This document shows positions 39,021 to 48,031 of a DNA stretch of 64,000 nt, one piece after another. The first letter of the stretch is position 1, and every line of letters starts with the position of its first letter. The stretch covers positions 1 through 64,000 of the forward strand of contig NZ_BMRZ01000023.1 in NCBI RefSeq assembly GCF_014648895.1, in the 5' to 3' direction. Position numbers and translations under genes: made by a program. A model generated the notes under the pieces. It searched no databases. It was not told the origin of the DNA and saw only the letters and a program-made list of their open reading frames with translations. The stretch is from Streptomyces tanashiensis (GTDB taxonomy: Bacteria; Actinomycetota; Actinomycetes; Streptomycetales; Streptomycetaceae).

Positions 39021-40823
39021 TCAGCGGCGGTCGCCGGCCTGACCGCGGTCCTGACCGTCGTCCGGCGCGGTGTCCTTGGCGACCGGCTTGCAGGTCACCT
39101 CGTCGCGCGGGGTGTAGTGGGTCTTGTAGGTCTCCCGCTTGACCTCGACGCCGTCGTTCTTGAAGACGCGGTCCACCGCGATGTCGAAGCCCTCGAGCGG
39201 AGGCTGAGGCACACAGGCCTCGCCGGTGCCCTCGCGCTTCGTGGGCTGCGTGAGGTCGGTGCGCGGGCCGGCGACCGCTTCCACCGAGTCGTACTTCTTC
39301 GTGCCGAGGAAGCTCACGGTGACCGAGGAGTCCGTGGCGCTCGCCTTGATGTAGATCGGCTTGCCCGTGTCGTTGCGGAACTTCAGGTCGAGCGAGCCCC
39401 AGGCGACGGTCGCCTCGCGGCCGGCCGGGTAGCGCTCGATGTAGAAGGAGTGCGCGCCGTGCTCCACGGGCTGCACCCCGGCGAAGAACATGGCGTTGTA
39501 GACGGTGGTGGCCATCGCCGACACGCCGCCGCCGGGCGCGGAGCGGTACTGGCCGTCGAGGATCATCGTGCCGTCGACGAAGCCGTTGTCCGGGGTCCGC
39601 TCGCCGACGGTCTTGTTGAAGCTCCACACCTCGCCCGGCTGCACCAGCGAGCCGTTGATGAGCTCGGCCGCCCGGCCGATGTTCGTCGTCCGGTACGGGG
39701 CGGAGGGGAAGTTCACCGTGAACGTCGACACCTGCTCGGTGATGCCCAGGCGGGCCAGCGAGCCGGAGGTCAGCTCGGGCTCGGTGACCGTGGTGGCCAC
39801 CGGAGCCGTACGGGCCGCGTCGCCGGACTTCGTCAGGAGCGGGCGCACGGCGTCGCCCAGGGCCTTCGCGGTCACCTCGTGGCCCGGCCGGCCCTCCGAC
39901 TCCACGACGACCTTGCCGTCGCGCACTCCGAGGGACGACTCCACCGGCGCGTTGGTGAGCGAGGCGAGGGGGCGCGCCACGTCCGGGTCGCGCAGCAGGG
40001 CCTCCTCGTCGAGGGAGGCGGTGAGGCGCCCGCCGTCGTTCTTCACGGTGAGGTGGTCGGCGAGCGTGGCGGCGGAGATCCGCAGCCGCTCGCCGCCCGC
40101 CGTGAGCGTCACCGGGCCGGAGACGGCCTTCTTCGCGTACGTGTCGAGGAAGCGGGACACCTCGGCGGCGGGCAGCTTGGGCTCGGTCAGAGAGACGGGG
40201 AGCGTCACCGCGGCGGCACCGGTGGTGGCGGGGTAGGACGCGCGCAGGGTCTCGGCGGCCTGTCCGGTGTCCAGCTTCCGGCCGGTCACCGGCTGGGTCG
40301 CGACGGCCTCGCCCCCGCGGAAGGCGACGGACCCCTCGCGGACGGCCCGGTCGTTCTGCTTGGCCAGCTCGGCCACGGCGGCCTCGATCCTGGCCTCGTC
40401 GTGCGCCAGGACGGGCCGGACCTCGCGCTCACCGGGGGAGAAGAGGCGTCCGATGACGGTGAAGGGGTCGCGGGACGGGTCGGCGGCCAGGTCGGCCGTC
40501 TTCGCGACGTCCACGGTCAGGCCGGCGGTGGCCGGGTCCACGGTGGTGGCGCGGTCGCCGACCTTCACGGGTATCGGCGCCTTCCAGGAGGCGGGGGCCG
40601 CGGACGTCAGCTTCGCCTCGGCCTCGGCGCGGCTCATGCCGCCGATGTCGACGCCGTCGACCCGGGTGCCGGCGGATATGTCGTCCCCGGTGGCGAGCAG
40701 CCCCGCCACGTACAGGCCGCCCGCGGCGACGGCGACCACACCCGTCGCGATCGCCGCCGTCCGGAGACGCGGACGGCGCCCCTCGCGGGGCGTCGGGGCA
40801 TGGTCGGTCCTGGAGCGGGGCAC
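39021..40823 (-). CDS. VanW-family membrane-anchored protein with peptidoglycan-binding-type domains
   Basis: 600 residues from GTG 40823 (GGGAGAG 3-5 nt upstream; GTG 40859 would add 12 residues). A short basic N-terminus and one helix (about 25-45) anchor it. Repeated YoaR/PG_binding_4-like domains follow (about 60-370, two alpha/beta units with GRKLD and LDEEALL segments). The VanW domain is at about 400-530 (VQPGEVWSFNKTVGERTPDNGF, GGGVSAMATTVYNAMFFAG). Two Cys near the C-terminus may bond. VanW is found in some vancomycin-resistance clusters but its role is not settled; here, without other van genes, a cell-wall function is likelier than resistance. Confidence 0.92.
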   Translation of the reverse strand: MPRSRTDHAPTPREGRRPRLRTAAIATGVVAVAAGGLYVAGLLATGDDISAGTRVDGVDIGGMSRAEAEAKLTSAAPASWKAPIPVKVGDRATTVDPATAGLTVDVAKTADLAADPSRDPFTVIGRLFSPGEREVRPVLAHDEARIEAAVAELAKQNDRAVREGSVAFRGGEAVATQPVTGRKLDTGQAAETLRASYPATTGAAAVTLPVSLTEPKLPAAEVSRFLDTYAKKAVSGPVTLTAGGERLRISAATLADHLTVKNDGGRLTASLDEEALLRDPDVARPLASLTNAPVESSLGVRDGKVVVESEGRPGHEVTAKALGDAVRPLLTKSGDAARTAPVATTVTEPELTSGSLARLGITEQVSTFTVNFPSAPYRTTNIGRAAELINGSLVQPGEVWSFNKTVGERTPDNGFVDGTMILDGQYRSAPGGGVSAMATTVYNAMFFAGVQPVEHGAHSFYIERYPAGREATVAWGSLDLKFRNDTGKPIYIKASATDSSVTVSFLGTKKYDSVEAVAGPRTDLTQPTKREGTGEACVPQPPLEGFDIAVDRVFKNDGVEVKRETYKTHYTPRDEVTCKPVAKDTAPDDGQDRGQAGDRR

Positions 40824-40883
40824 GCGCTCTCCCGGGGCGTCGAGGAATGGGGGAACCACACGACGGTACGCCGAAAGAGTGTC

Positions 40884-40895
40884 TTATGCACATAA
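40884..40895. promoter_or_regulatory. Inverted repeat upstream of the VanW gene
   Basis: TTATG-CA-CATAA, 5-bp arms, in an A+T-rich spot 16 bp upstream of the TACCGT -10 hexamer. Possible operator. Confidence 0.3.
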
Positions 40896-40968
40896 AGACG
40901 GTTTGACCTGCGGAGATACGGAGCGGGGCGCAACGGACACGGAGCGTGCCGCCATCCGGGCGGGGGGC

Positions 40969-41090
40969 GGGTCCGCCCACCGCGTCGCACGGGCGGGAAC
41001 GAGGGCACCGCAGAGCGCGCGAAGCCGGGTCCGCCCACCGCGTCGCACCGGCGGTGACGAGGGCACCCAGACCCCGCGAAGCCGGGTCCG
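40969..41090. repeat. 57/58-bp tandem repeat, about 2.1 copies
   Basis: GGGTCCGCCCACCGCGTCGCAC starts at 40969 and again at 41027; GGGTCCG starts a third, partial copy at 41084. The two full units share most positions, including the GAGGGCACC and CGCGAAGCC blocks. Confidence 0.8.
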
Positions 41091-41127
41091 TGATCCCGTG
41101 TCGTACCCGCCGCGGGACCGGCGCGCC

Positions 41128-41133
41128 TAAGCT
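41128..41133 (+). promoter_or_regulatory. -10 hexamer for leaderless IclR transcript
   Basis: TAAGCT ends 6 nt before ATG 41140. Confidence 0.5.
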
Positions 41134-41139
41134 GGAGCG

Positions 41140-41907
41140 ATGCCTGCCACCCCCGGCCCCGGGCACCCCGGACCCCAGTCCGTGGACCGGGCCCTCGCCG
41201 TCCTCGACGCCGTCGCCGACGCGGACCGGCCCGTCGGGGCGAAGGCGCTGGCCCGCCGCCTCGGCTGCGCCCTCTCGACCGTCTACCACGTGACCGGCCC
41301 CCTGCTCGCCCGCGGCTACCTCGTCCGCACCGCCGAGGGGTACGCGCCCGGACCCCGCGTCCCCGCCCTGCACCGCTCCCACCAGCGGCACCACGGACTC
41401 GGCGCCGGAACCGGCGACCTGCTCGGCCGGCTGCGGCGGGCCACGGGCGCCGAGGCGTACCACACCGCCTACCGCGACGGCCTGATCACCGTCGTCGACA
41501 CCACCGCCCCCGTCACCGACACCGACCACCCCTTCACCCCGGGCCCCGAGGCCCGCGCGCACGCGACCGCGCACGGCAAGGCGCTGCTCGCCGCGCTGCC
41601 GCGCCCGCTGCGCCGCCGCTACCTGGCGGAGCACGGCATGGCCCGCCTCACCGAGCGGACCATCACCAGCGCCGAGCGGTTCGAGGCCGAGGTGGACCGG
41701 GTCCGCGGCCAGGGCTTCGCCGTGTCCGTCGGCGAGGCCGACCTCGCGTACACCTGCCTCGCCGTCGCCCTGCCCGAGCGCGGCGACGGCATCGTGCACG
41801 CCCTGTCCGTCTCCCTGCCCACCGCGGAGTTCGGCCGGCGGCAGGGCGACATCCGGGCCGCGCTCGCCCGGGCCGTACCGGAGTTTCCGGCCCTGCCGGA
41901 ATCCTGA
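41140..41907 (+). CDS. IclR-family transcriptional regulator
   Basis: 255 residues. N-terminal winged helix (about 13-75: SVDRALAVLDAVADADRPVG, RLGCALSTVYHVTGPLLARGYL) and a C-terminal GAF-like effector domain with HATAHGKALLAALP, the family's hallmark. It regulates a catabolic or tailoring gene in response to a small molecule. The only close partner is the small ABM-type monooxygenase downstream, which has its own leaderless-type start and may be a target. Confidence 0.92.
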   Translation: MPATPGPGHPGPQSVDRALAVLDAVADADRPVGAKALARRLGCALSTVYHVTGPLLARGYLVRTAEGYAPGPRVPALHRSHQRHHGLGAGTGDLLGRLRRATGAEAYHTAYRDGLITVVDTTAPVTDTDHPFTPGPEARAHATAHGKALLAALPRPLRRRYLAEHGMARLTERTITSAERFEAEVDRVRGQGFAVSVGEADLAYTCLAVALPERGDGIVHALSVSLPTAEFGRRQGDIRAALARAVPEFPALPES

Positions 41908-41952
41908 CCGGACCGGCTGGCCGCACCCGGGGGCGCACCGCAGTCTGGACGC

Positions 41953-42282
41953 ATGATCTTCATCGCCGTTCGGTTCACCGCCCGCCCCGACCACGCCGAC
42001 CGCTGGCTCGACCTGGTCGACGACTTCACCCGCGCCACCCGCGCGGAGCCCGGCAACCTCTTCTTCGACTGGTCCCGCAGCGTCGACGACCCGAACGTCT
42101 TCGTCCTCCTGGAGGCGTTCGCCGACGCCGAGGCGGGCGCCGCCCACGTCGCCTCCCCGCACTTCACGGCCGGTCTCGCCACCATGGCCGGAGCCATCGC
42201 CACCACCCCCGAGATCATCAACGTCGAGGTCCCGCAGCAGGGCTGGGGCGCCATGGCCGAACTCTCCCCGACCGGCCTCTGA
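41953..42282 (+). CDS. Antibiotic-biosynthesis-monooxygenase (ABM) domain protein
   Basis: 109 residues. The ferredoxin-like ABM fold is recognisable: IAVRFTARPDHADRWLDLVD, EPGNLFFDWSRSVDDPNVFVLLE, and HVASPHFTAGL with the conserved His-Phe. Members include quinol monooxygenases and heme-degrading enzymes; cofactor-free oxidation of a quinol is the most common role. ATG 41953 has CAGTCT 6 nt before it and no Shine-Dalgarno, so it is probably leaderless. It directly follows the IclR regulator. Confidence 0.88.
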   Translation: MIFIAVRFTARPDHADRWLDLVDDFTRATRAEPGNLFFDWSRSVDDPNVFVLLEAFADAEAGAAHVASPHFTAGLATMAGAIATTPEIINVEVPQQGWGAMAELSPTGL

Positions 42283-42309
42283 GCCGTCCCCCGGCGACCC
42301 CGGGGACGC

Positions 42310-42354
42310 GCCGCCCCGCCTGATAGGTTCGCGTGCACACGCAGGCGGGGCGGC
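42310..42354. promoter_or_regulatory. 13-bp inverted repeat enclosing the LacI-gene -10 region
   Basis: GCCGCCCCGCCTG (42310-42322) and CAGGCGGGGCGGC (42342-42354) flank a 19-bp centre that contains TAGGTT (42324-42329), a plausible -10. For the upstream monooxygenase mRNA it would act as a terminator hairpin; for the LacI gene it could be a cruciform or operator. Confidence 0.55.
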
Positions 42355-42376
42355 GGCCCGAGGGGAGAAGCGGCAC

Positions 42377-43411
42377 ATGGCGGTGAGCGGGCGTCAGACC
42401 GGCAGGCCCACCCTCGAGGAGGTCGCGGCCCGGGCCGGAGTCGGCCGCGGCACGGTCTCCCGGGTCATCAACGGCTCCCCGAAGGTGAGCGAACAGGCCA
42501 AGGCCGCCGTCGAGAAGGCGGTCGCCGAGCTCGGCTACGTCCCCAACCGGGCCGCCCGCGCCCTCGCCGGCAGCCGCACCGACGCCGTCGCCCTGGTGAT
42601 CCCCGAGACCGAGGCGCGCCTCTTCGCCGAGCCGTACTTCCTCGACATCATCCGCGGGGTCAGCACCGAACTCGCCGACGCCGACAAGCAGCTGCTCCTG
42701 ACCCTCATCCGCAGCGAGCAGGAGCGGCAGCGCTTCGAGCAGTACCTCGCCGCGCAGCGCGTCGACGGCGTCCTCCTCGTCTCCGTGCACGGAGACGACC
42801 CGCTGCCCGACCAGGTCCGCGCCCTCGGCCTGCCCGCGGTCCTCAACGGCCGGCGCAGCGAGGCCGAGCGCGTCGCCTTCGTCGACTCCGACAACACCGG
42901 CGCCGGCCGGACCGCCGTCGCCCACCTCGCCGGCCGCGGCCGGCGCGCGATCGCCACCGTCACCGGCCCCCTCGACATGTACGTGGCCCGCTGCCGCCTC
43001 GACGGCTACCGCGAGGGACTGACGGAGGCCGGCCTCACGCCCGACGAGACGCTCGTCGCCAACGGCGACTTCACCGAGGAGGGCGGCCGGAGGGCCATGC
43101 GGGAGCTCCTGGACCGCCGGCCCGACCTGGACGCCGTCTTCGCCGCCTCCGACGTGATGGCGGCCGGCGCGCGGAGCGTGCTGCGCGAGGCGGGCCGCCG
43201 GGTCCCCGAGGACGTGGCCCTCGTCGGCGTCGACGACTCGGCCGTCGCCCGGCACATGGACCCGCCGCTGACGAGCGTCCGCCAGCCCATCGAGGAGATG
43301 GGCCGCACGATGGCCCGCCTGCTCCTGCGGGAGATCGCCTCGCCCAGCGACCCCGACGACCAGCCCCGCCGGATGCTGCCCACCGAACTCGTGGTCCGCG
43401 CCTCCTCCTGA
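42377..43411 (+). CDS. LacI-family transcriptional regulator
   Basis: 344 residues. Classical LacI headpiece (about 9-60: RPTLEEVAARAGVGRGTVSR, then GSPKVSEQAK and the hinge NRAARALAG) and a periplasmic-binding-protein-like effector domain with the family ending DVALVGVDDSAVARHM. It represses or activates sugar-uptake or glycosidase genes elsewhere; no transporter is adjacent. ATG 42377 has AGGGGAG at 8-10 nt. Confidence 0.93.
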   Translation: MAVSGRQTGRPTLEEVAARAGVGRGTVSRVINGSPKVSEQAKAAVEKAVAELGYVPNRAARALAGSRTDAVALVIPETEARLFAEPYFLDIIRGVSTELADADKQLLLTLIRSEQERQRFEQYLAAQRVDGVLLVSVHGDDPLPDQVRALGLPAVLNGRRSEAERVAFVDSDNTGAGRTAVAHLAGRGRRAIATVTGPLDMYVARCRLDGYREGLTEAGLTPDETLVANGDFTEEGGRRAMRELLDRRPDLDAVFAASDVMAAGARSVLREAGRRVPEDVALVGVDDSAVARHMDPPLTSVRQPIEEMGRTMARLLLREIASPSDPDDQPRRMLPTELVVRASS

Positions 43412-43552
43412 GGCCGGACGGCGCCGTGGCGTCGCCACCGGTGCCGAGATGCAGCCGTCCCGGGGGGCCCGGAGAATGGACACCGTACGGGGTCTCTATC
43501 CGCGTCCAGGGCGCTACCCACGGCGTCCGACCCGGCAAGGGGGCGGTCGACG

Positions 43553-46500
43553 ATGGCGGTGGGCAAGCCGAACCGGACGCCCGTCATGTCCGGGGCACTG
43601 CGCCGCTGGACCCTGGTGTACCTCCTGATCGTGACCCTGCTGACGGTCGCGTACCTGCAGTTCCCCGCCCGCCACACCGTCCTGTGGGCGCTCATCGGGC
43701 TCAGCGGCGTCGTCGCCATCCTCGTCGGCGTCCGTCTGCACCGGCCCGCCCGGCGCTGGCCCTGGCTGGTGCTCGCCGCCGCCAACCTCACGTTCGTGGG
43801 CGGCGACACCGCCTACAACGCCCTGGAGGCCTTCTTCGGCCAGACCAGACCCTTCCCGTCGGTCGCCGACGCCCTCTACCTGGCGACCTACCCGCTGTTC
43901 GCGATCGGTCTCCTCGGGTTCATCCGCTACCGGTCCGCCGGCCGCGACCTCGCCGTCCTCCTCGACGCGCTGATCCTCACCTCGGGTCTGGCGCTGCTGT
44001 GCTGGGTCTACCTCATCAACCCGCTCGCCCGGAGCGAGGAGATGAACTGGACCGAGAAGGCCATCTCCATCGCGTACCCCCTCGGCGACGTACTGATGCT
44101 CGCGATGCTCGCCCGGCTCCTCGTCCCCGGAGGGCTCCGCTCCCGGTCCGTGCAGCTCCTCACCCTCGGCACCTGCGGCATCCTGGCCTCCGACGTCATC
44201 TACAGCATCCTCCAGCTCAAGGGCACCTGGCAGGTCGGCACCCCCTGGGACCTCGGCTGGGTCGTCTTCTTCACCGCCTGGGGCCTCGCCGCCCTGCACC
44301 CCTCCATGACCGGCCTGACCGAGCGCGCCCCGGAACCGGCCCCGCGCATCGCCGAGCGGCGGCTCGCCCTGCTCGCCGGAGCCTCCCTCGTCGCCCCCGC
44401 CCTGCTGCTCCTGCAGTCGCTGCGCCACGACCAGAGCAAGGACATCGCCGTCATCGCGATCTTCTCGGCGATCATGTTCCTGCTGGTCCTCGCCCGGCTC
44501 TGGGGCATGATGAACGACCACGGCAAGGCCGAGGCGCGCGAACGCAGCCTCAGGGTCGCCGCCGCCTCCCTCGTCGCCGCCCTCAGCCCCCGCGAGGTCG
44601 CCGGAGCGGTCGAGACGGCCTCCGCCACCCTCTTCGGCCCCGGCACCTCCCACCGGGTCCTCCTCCTCACCCGGGACCGCCGAGAGGGCCTCACCGCCGT
44701 GGCCACCGCGGAGCACCCCTGGAGCTGCCGCACCGACGAGCTGATCAGGCCCCGCGGCACCGACTGGCCCGACATGGTCGCCGAGGGCGCCCGGCTGCTC
44801 CCGCTGACCCGGCTCGACCCTTCCGTCGCCGCCGAGATCACGCCCGAGACCCACGTCCTGCTCTGCCCCCTGGAGCTCCAGACCCCGGCGGGACGCGAAC
44901 CGCTGCTCGGCGTCCTCCTCCTCGGAGGGCCCGAGAAGAAGCTCCAGGAGATCTCGGGCCCCGCCCAGTCCCTCGCCTCCCAGGCCGCCCTGGCCCTCGA
45001 ACGCTTCGGTCTCAGTGAGGAGGTCAACCGCCGCACCAGCGAGGCCTACTTCCGCACCCTCGTGCACAACACCTCGGACGTCATCCTGATCGTCGACGAC
45101 GACGACACCGTCCGGTACGCCAGCCCCTCCGCCGAGTCCGTGTTCGGCCGCTCCCTCCTCCCGGGCACCCCCCTCGCCGACCTCCTCAGCCCCGCCGACA
45201 CGGCGAGCGCCCTGCGCCTCGTCGCCGACGCGCGGGCCCGCGGCGCCGCCGACGCGCGGGACGACTGGAAGCTGCTGCACGGCGGCTCCGACGAGCTGGA
45301 GGTCGAGGTCCGGTGCAGCAACCTGCGCGACGAGCGCACCGTCCACGGCCTCGTCCTCACCCTCCGGGACGTGACCGAGCAGCGGAAACTGGAACGGGAA
45401 CTGACCCACCGGGCGTTCCACGACTCCCTCACCGGGCTCCCCAACCGCGTCCTGCTCCTCGAACGCATCGAGCGGGCACTGCTCCGAGGCCGCCGTGAGT
45501 CCACCCTGACCTGCATGCTCTTCGTCGACCTCGACGACTTCAAGGTCGTCAACGACACCATGGGGCACTCCGTCGGGGACGAACTCCTCGTCGCGGTCGC
45601 CCGCCGCCTCACCTCGGTCCTGCGGCTCACCGACACCGCCGCCCGGCTCGGCGGCGACGAGTTCGCCGTCCTCATCGAGGGCGCCCGCGAGCCCCGGGAC
45701 GCCGAGGCCCTCGCGGCCGAGATCGTGCACACCCTCAGCCAGCCGTTCCACCTCACCGACGGCGCCGTCTCCGTGTCGACGAGCGTCGGGATCGCCACCG
45801 TCCTCGACAGCGCGCACGCGGAGGAGCTCCTCGGCCACGCCGACCTGGCCCTGTACGCGGCCAAGGCCGCCGGCAAGAAGCGGTGGCGGCTCTTCCACCC
45901 CGAGCTGCACTCGCGGCTCGTCGCCCGCCACGAGCTCCAGGCGGGCATGGACACGGCCATCGCCGACCACGCCTTCGCGCTGCGCTACCAGCCGATCGTC
46001 GAGGTGGACGGCGGCGCCCCGGCCGGACTCGAAGCGCTCATCCGCTGGCCGCACGCCCGGCGCGGCATGGTGCCGCCCGACCAGTTCATCACCCTGGCCG
46101 AGGAGAGCGGCCACATCATGCCGCTGGGCGCCTGGGTCCTCGAACACGCGGCCCTCGACATCGCCCGCTGGCAGCGCTCCCACCCCCGCCACACCCCGCT
46201 GCGGGCCAATGTGAACGTCTCCGCCCGGCAGTTCCGCGACCCCGGGTTCCTGGAGGAGGTGCGGCGCGCCCTCCACTCCTCCGGGCTCGCGCCCGGCTCG
46301 CTGGTCCTGGAGCTCACCGAGACCGTCCTCATGCGCCAGGACGCCCAGATCCGGACCACCATGGCCGCCCTCAAGGAGCTGGGCGTCGCCATCGCCATCG
46401 ACGACTTCGGCACCGGTTTCTCCTCACTCAGCTATCTGCGCGAGTTCCCCATCGACATCCTCAAGGTCGACAAGTCGTTCATCGACGACATCACGACCGA

Positions 46501-48031
46501 CCCGCAGCAGGTGGCGCTCGTGGAGGGCATCGTGCGCATCGCCGACGTCCTCGGCCTCCAGGTCGTCGCCGAGGGCATCGAGCACGAGGAGCAGCGGTCG
46601 CTGCTCGCCGAGATGGGCTGCCGGTACGGGCAGGGCTACCTCTTCGCCCGCCCCATGACCGCCCACCAGGCCGAGTCCTATCTGCACCGCGCCCCGCCCG
46701 CCGCCACCCGGCCCGCCGCCCGTCCCCTCGTCCGGGTCGCGGGACCCGACCCGGCCGTCCGCGGTCTCCGGCCTCCGCGTGAGTCCCGCTGGCGCGACCT
46801 GGAACACCTCCAGCGGACCAGCCTCATGTGCGACGCGGTCATCGACGAGGTCGAGGGCCGCCGGATCCGCGTCGGCGACGACTGGCTCGTCGACTTCGCC
46901 TCCTGCAACTACCTCGGCTTCGACCTCGAACCCGCCATCATCGAAGCGATCGAGCCCGAGGTCCGGCGCTGGGGCACCCACCCCAGCTGGTCCCGCCTCA
47001 TCGGCAGCCCCCGGCTCTACCCCCGCATCGAGGAACGGCTCACCGAACTCCTCGGCGCCCCCGACACCCTGCTGCTGCCCACCATCACCCTCATCCACCA
47101 GTCCGTCATCCCGCTCCTCGCCGGCACCGGACAGGTCTTCGTCGAGGCGCAGGCCCACCGCACCGTGTACGACGGCTGCGTCGGCGCCCGGGGACAGGGC
47201 GCCGAGATCCACCGCTTCCGCGCCGACCGGCCGGACGAGCTGGCGGCGCTGCTGCGCGGCGCGCCCGGCGACGCCGGCCGGCTCGTCTGCATGGACGGCG
47301 TCAACAGCATGACCGGCAACTTCCCCGACCTGCCCGTCCTGGCACGGATATGCCGGGAGAACGGCGCCCTGCTCTACGTCGACGACGCCCACGGCTTCGG
47401 AGTCATCGGGGAGCGCCGAGCCGGCGAGAGCAGCCCGTACGGCTCGCGCGGCAACAGCATCGTCCGCCACCTCGGCGAGACCTACGACAACCTGGTCCTG
47501 GTCGGCGGCTTCTCCAAGGCCTTCTCCTCGCTGCTCGCCTTCCTCGCCGTACCGAAGTGGCTCAAGGACCACCTCAAGGTGGCGGCGGCCCCCTACCTGT
47601 ACTCGGGGCCCTCTCCGACCGCCTCGCTCGCCACCGCCCTCGCCGGACTCGACCTCAACGACGAGCGCGGGGACGAGATCAGGGCCCGCCTGTACCGCAT
47701 GACGGCCCGCGTCCTGGCCCATCTGCGGAGCCTGGGCATCGCCACCCCCAACACGGACGGCCTGCCCATCATCGAGATCCCGCTCGGCGACGCCGAGGAC
47801 CTCGACGCCGTCGCCACGTTCCTCTGGGAGCACGGCATCTACGTCACGCTCGCGTCCTACCCGCTCGTCCCGCGCGACCGGGTCGGCTTCCGCATCCAGA
47901 TCACCGCCGCCAACACCGACGAGGAGATCGAACAGCTGTGCGCCGCCCTCACGGAGCTCGCCGCGCGTTTCGCCCTGCAGCCCGCCACGGCCACCCCGGC
48001 CGTCGCGGCGGGCCGGCCCGCGGAGGACTGA
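43553..48031 (+). CDS. Membrane GAF-PAS-GGDEF-EAL protein fused to an alpha-oxoamine-synthase-like PLP enzyme
   Basis: 1492 residues in one frame. Residues 18-320 hold about 8-9 membrane helices. 332-490 is GAF-like. PAS is at 497-610. The GGDEF domain (617-775) has intact GGDEF (700-704) and an RLTD I-site (691-694) five residues before it. The EAL domain (795-1040) has EAL (827-829), the DDFGTGFSSL loop and KVDKSF. A Pro/Arg-rich linker (1045-1078) leads to a full alpha-oxoamine-synthase-type domain (1080-1475): NYLGF, GTHPSWSRLIGS, VDDAHGFG (His1280) and PLP-lysine motif GGFSKAF (Lys1322). It should make and/or break cyclic di-GMP. The PLP part would condense an amino acid with an acyl thioester, as in AONS, KBL, SPT or CqsA. 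Such GGDEF-EAL receptors normally end after EAL. ATG 43553 has AAGGGGGC upstream. A methyltransferase gene is coupled by TGATG. Confidence 0.92.
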   Translation: MAVGKPNRTPVMSGALRRWTLVYLLIVTLLTVAYLQFPARHTVLWALIGLSGVVAILVGVRLHRPARRWPWLVLAAANLTFVGGDTAYNALEAFFGQTRPFPSVADALYLATYPLFAIGLLGFIRYRSAGRDLAVLLDALILTSGLALLCWVYLINPLARSEEMNWTEKAISIAYPLGDVLMLAMLARLLVPGGLRSRSVQLLTLGTCGILASDVIYSILQLKGTWQVGTPWDLGWVVFFTAWGLAALHPSMTGLTERAPEPAPRIAERRLALLAGASLVAPALLLLQSLRHDQSKDIAVIAIFSAIMFLLVLARLWGMMNDHGKAEARERSLRVAAASLVAALSPREVAGAVETASATLFGPGTSHRVLLLTRDRREGLTAVATAEHPWSCRTDELIRPRGTDWPDMVAEGARLLPLTRLDPSVAAEITPETHVLLCPLELQTPAGREPLLGVLLLGGPEKKLQEISGPAQSLASQAALALERFGLSEEVNRRTSEAYFRTLVHNTSDVILIVDDDDTVRYASPSAESVFGRSLLPGTPLADLLSPADTASALRLVADARARGAADARDDWKLLHGGSDELEVEVRCSNLRDERTVHGLVLTLRDVTEQRKLERELTHRAFHDSLTGLPNRVLLLERIERALLRGRRESTLTCMLFVDLDDFKVVNDTMGHSVGDELLVAVARRLTSVLRLTDTAARLGGDEFAVLIEGAREPRDAEALAAEIVHTLSQPFHLTDGAVSVSTSVGIATVLDSAHAEELLGHADLALYAAKAAGKKRWRLFHPELHSRLVARHELQAGMDTAIADHAFALRYQPIVEVDGGAPAGLEALIRWPHARRGMVPPDQFITLAEESGHIMPLGAWVLEHAALDIARWQRSHPRHTPLRANVNVSARQFRDPGFLEEVRRALHSSGLAPGSLVLELTETVLMRQDAQIRTTMAALKELGVAIAIDDFGTGFSSLSYLREFPIDILKVDKSFIDDITTDPQQVALVEGIVRIADVLGLQVVAEGIEHEEQRSLLAEMGCRYGQGYLFARPMTAHQAESYLHRAPPAATRPAARPLVRVAGPDPAVRGLRPPRESRWRDLEHLQRTSLMCDAVIDEVEGRRIRVGDDWLVDFASCNYLGFDLEPAIIEAIEPEVRRWGTHPSWSRLIGSPRLYPRIEERLTELLGAPDTLLLPTITLIHQSVIPLLAGTGQVFVEAQAHRTVYDGCVGARGQGAEIHRFRADRPDELAALLRGAPGDAGRLVCMDGVNSMTGNFPDLPVLARICRENGALLYVDDAHGFGVIGERRAGESSPYGSRGNSIVRHLGETYDNLVLVGGFSKAFSSLLAFLAVPKWLKDHLKVAAAPYLYSGPSPTASLATALAGLDLNDERGDEIRARLYRMTARVLAHLRSLGIATPNTDGLPIIEIPLGDAEDLDAVATFLWEHGIYVTLASYPLVPRDRVGFRIQITAANTDEEIEQLCAALTELAARFALQPATATPAVAAGRPAED

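Larger units (their letters stand above)
40824..41139. other. Intergenic region between VanW and IclR genes
   Basis: 316 bp. It holds a TACCGT-type -10 for the VanW gene (40868-40863), a TTATG-CATAA palindrome (40884-40895), a 57/58-bp tandem repeat (40969-41090) and the leaderless promoter of the IclR gene. No coding signal was seen. Confidence 0.7.

Noticed and set aside
39021..40823. Vancomycin-resistance locus
   Set aside because: Only a VanW-family protein is present; no vanHAX, vanR or vanS genes, so a resistance cluster is not supported.
40969..41090. Possible CRISPR array
   Set aside because: Units are head-to-tail with no unique spacers and no cas genes nearby; ordinary tandem repeat.
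43514..46276. 920-codon minus-strand open frame
   Set aside because: Antisense shadow of the GGDEF-EAL-PLP fusion, whose catalytic motifs are all on the plus strand.
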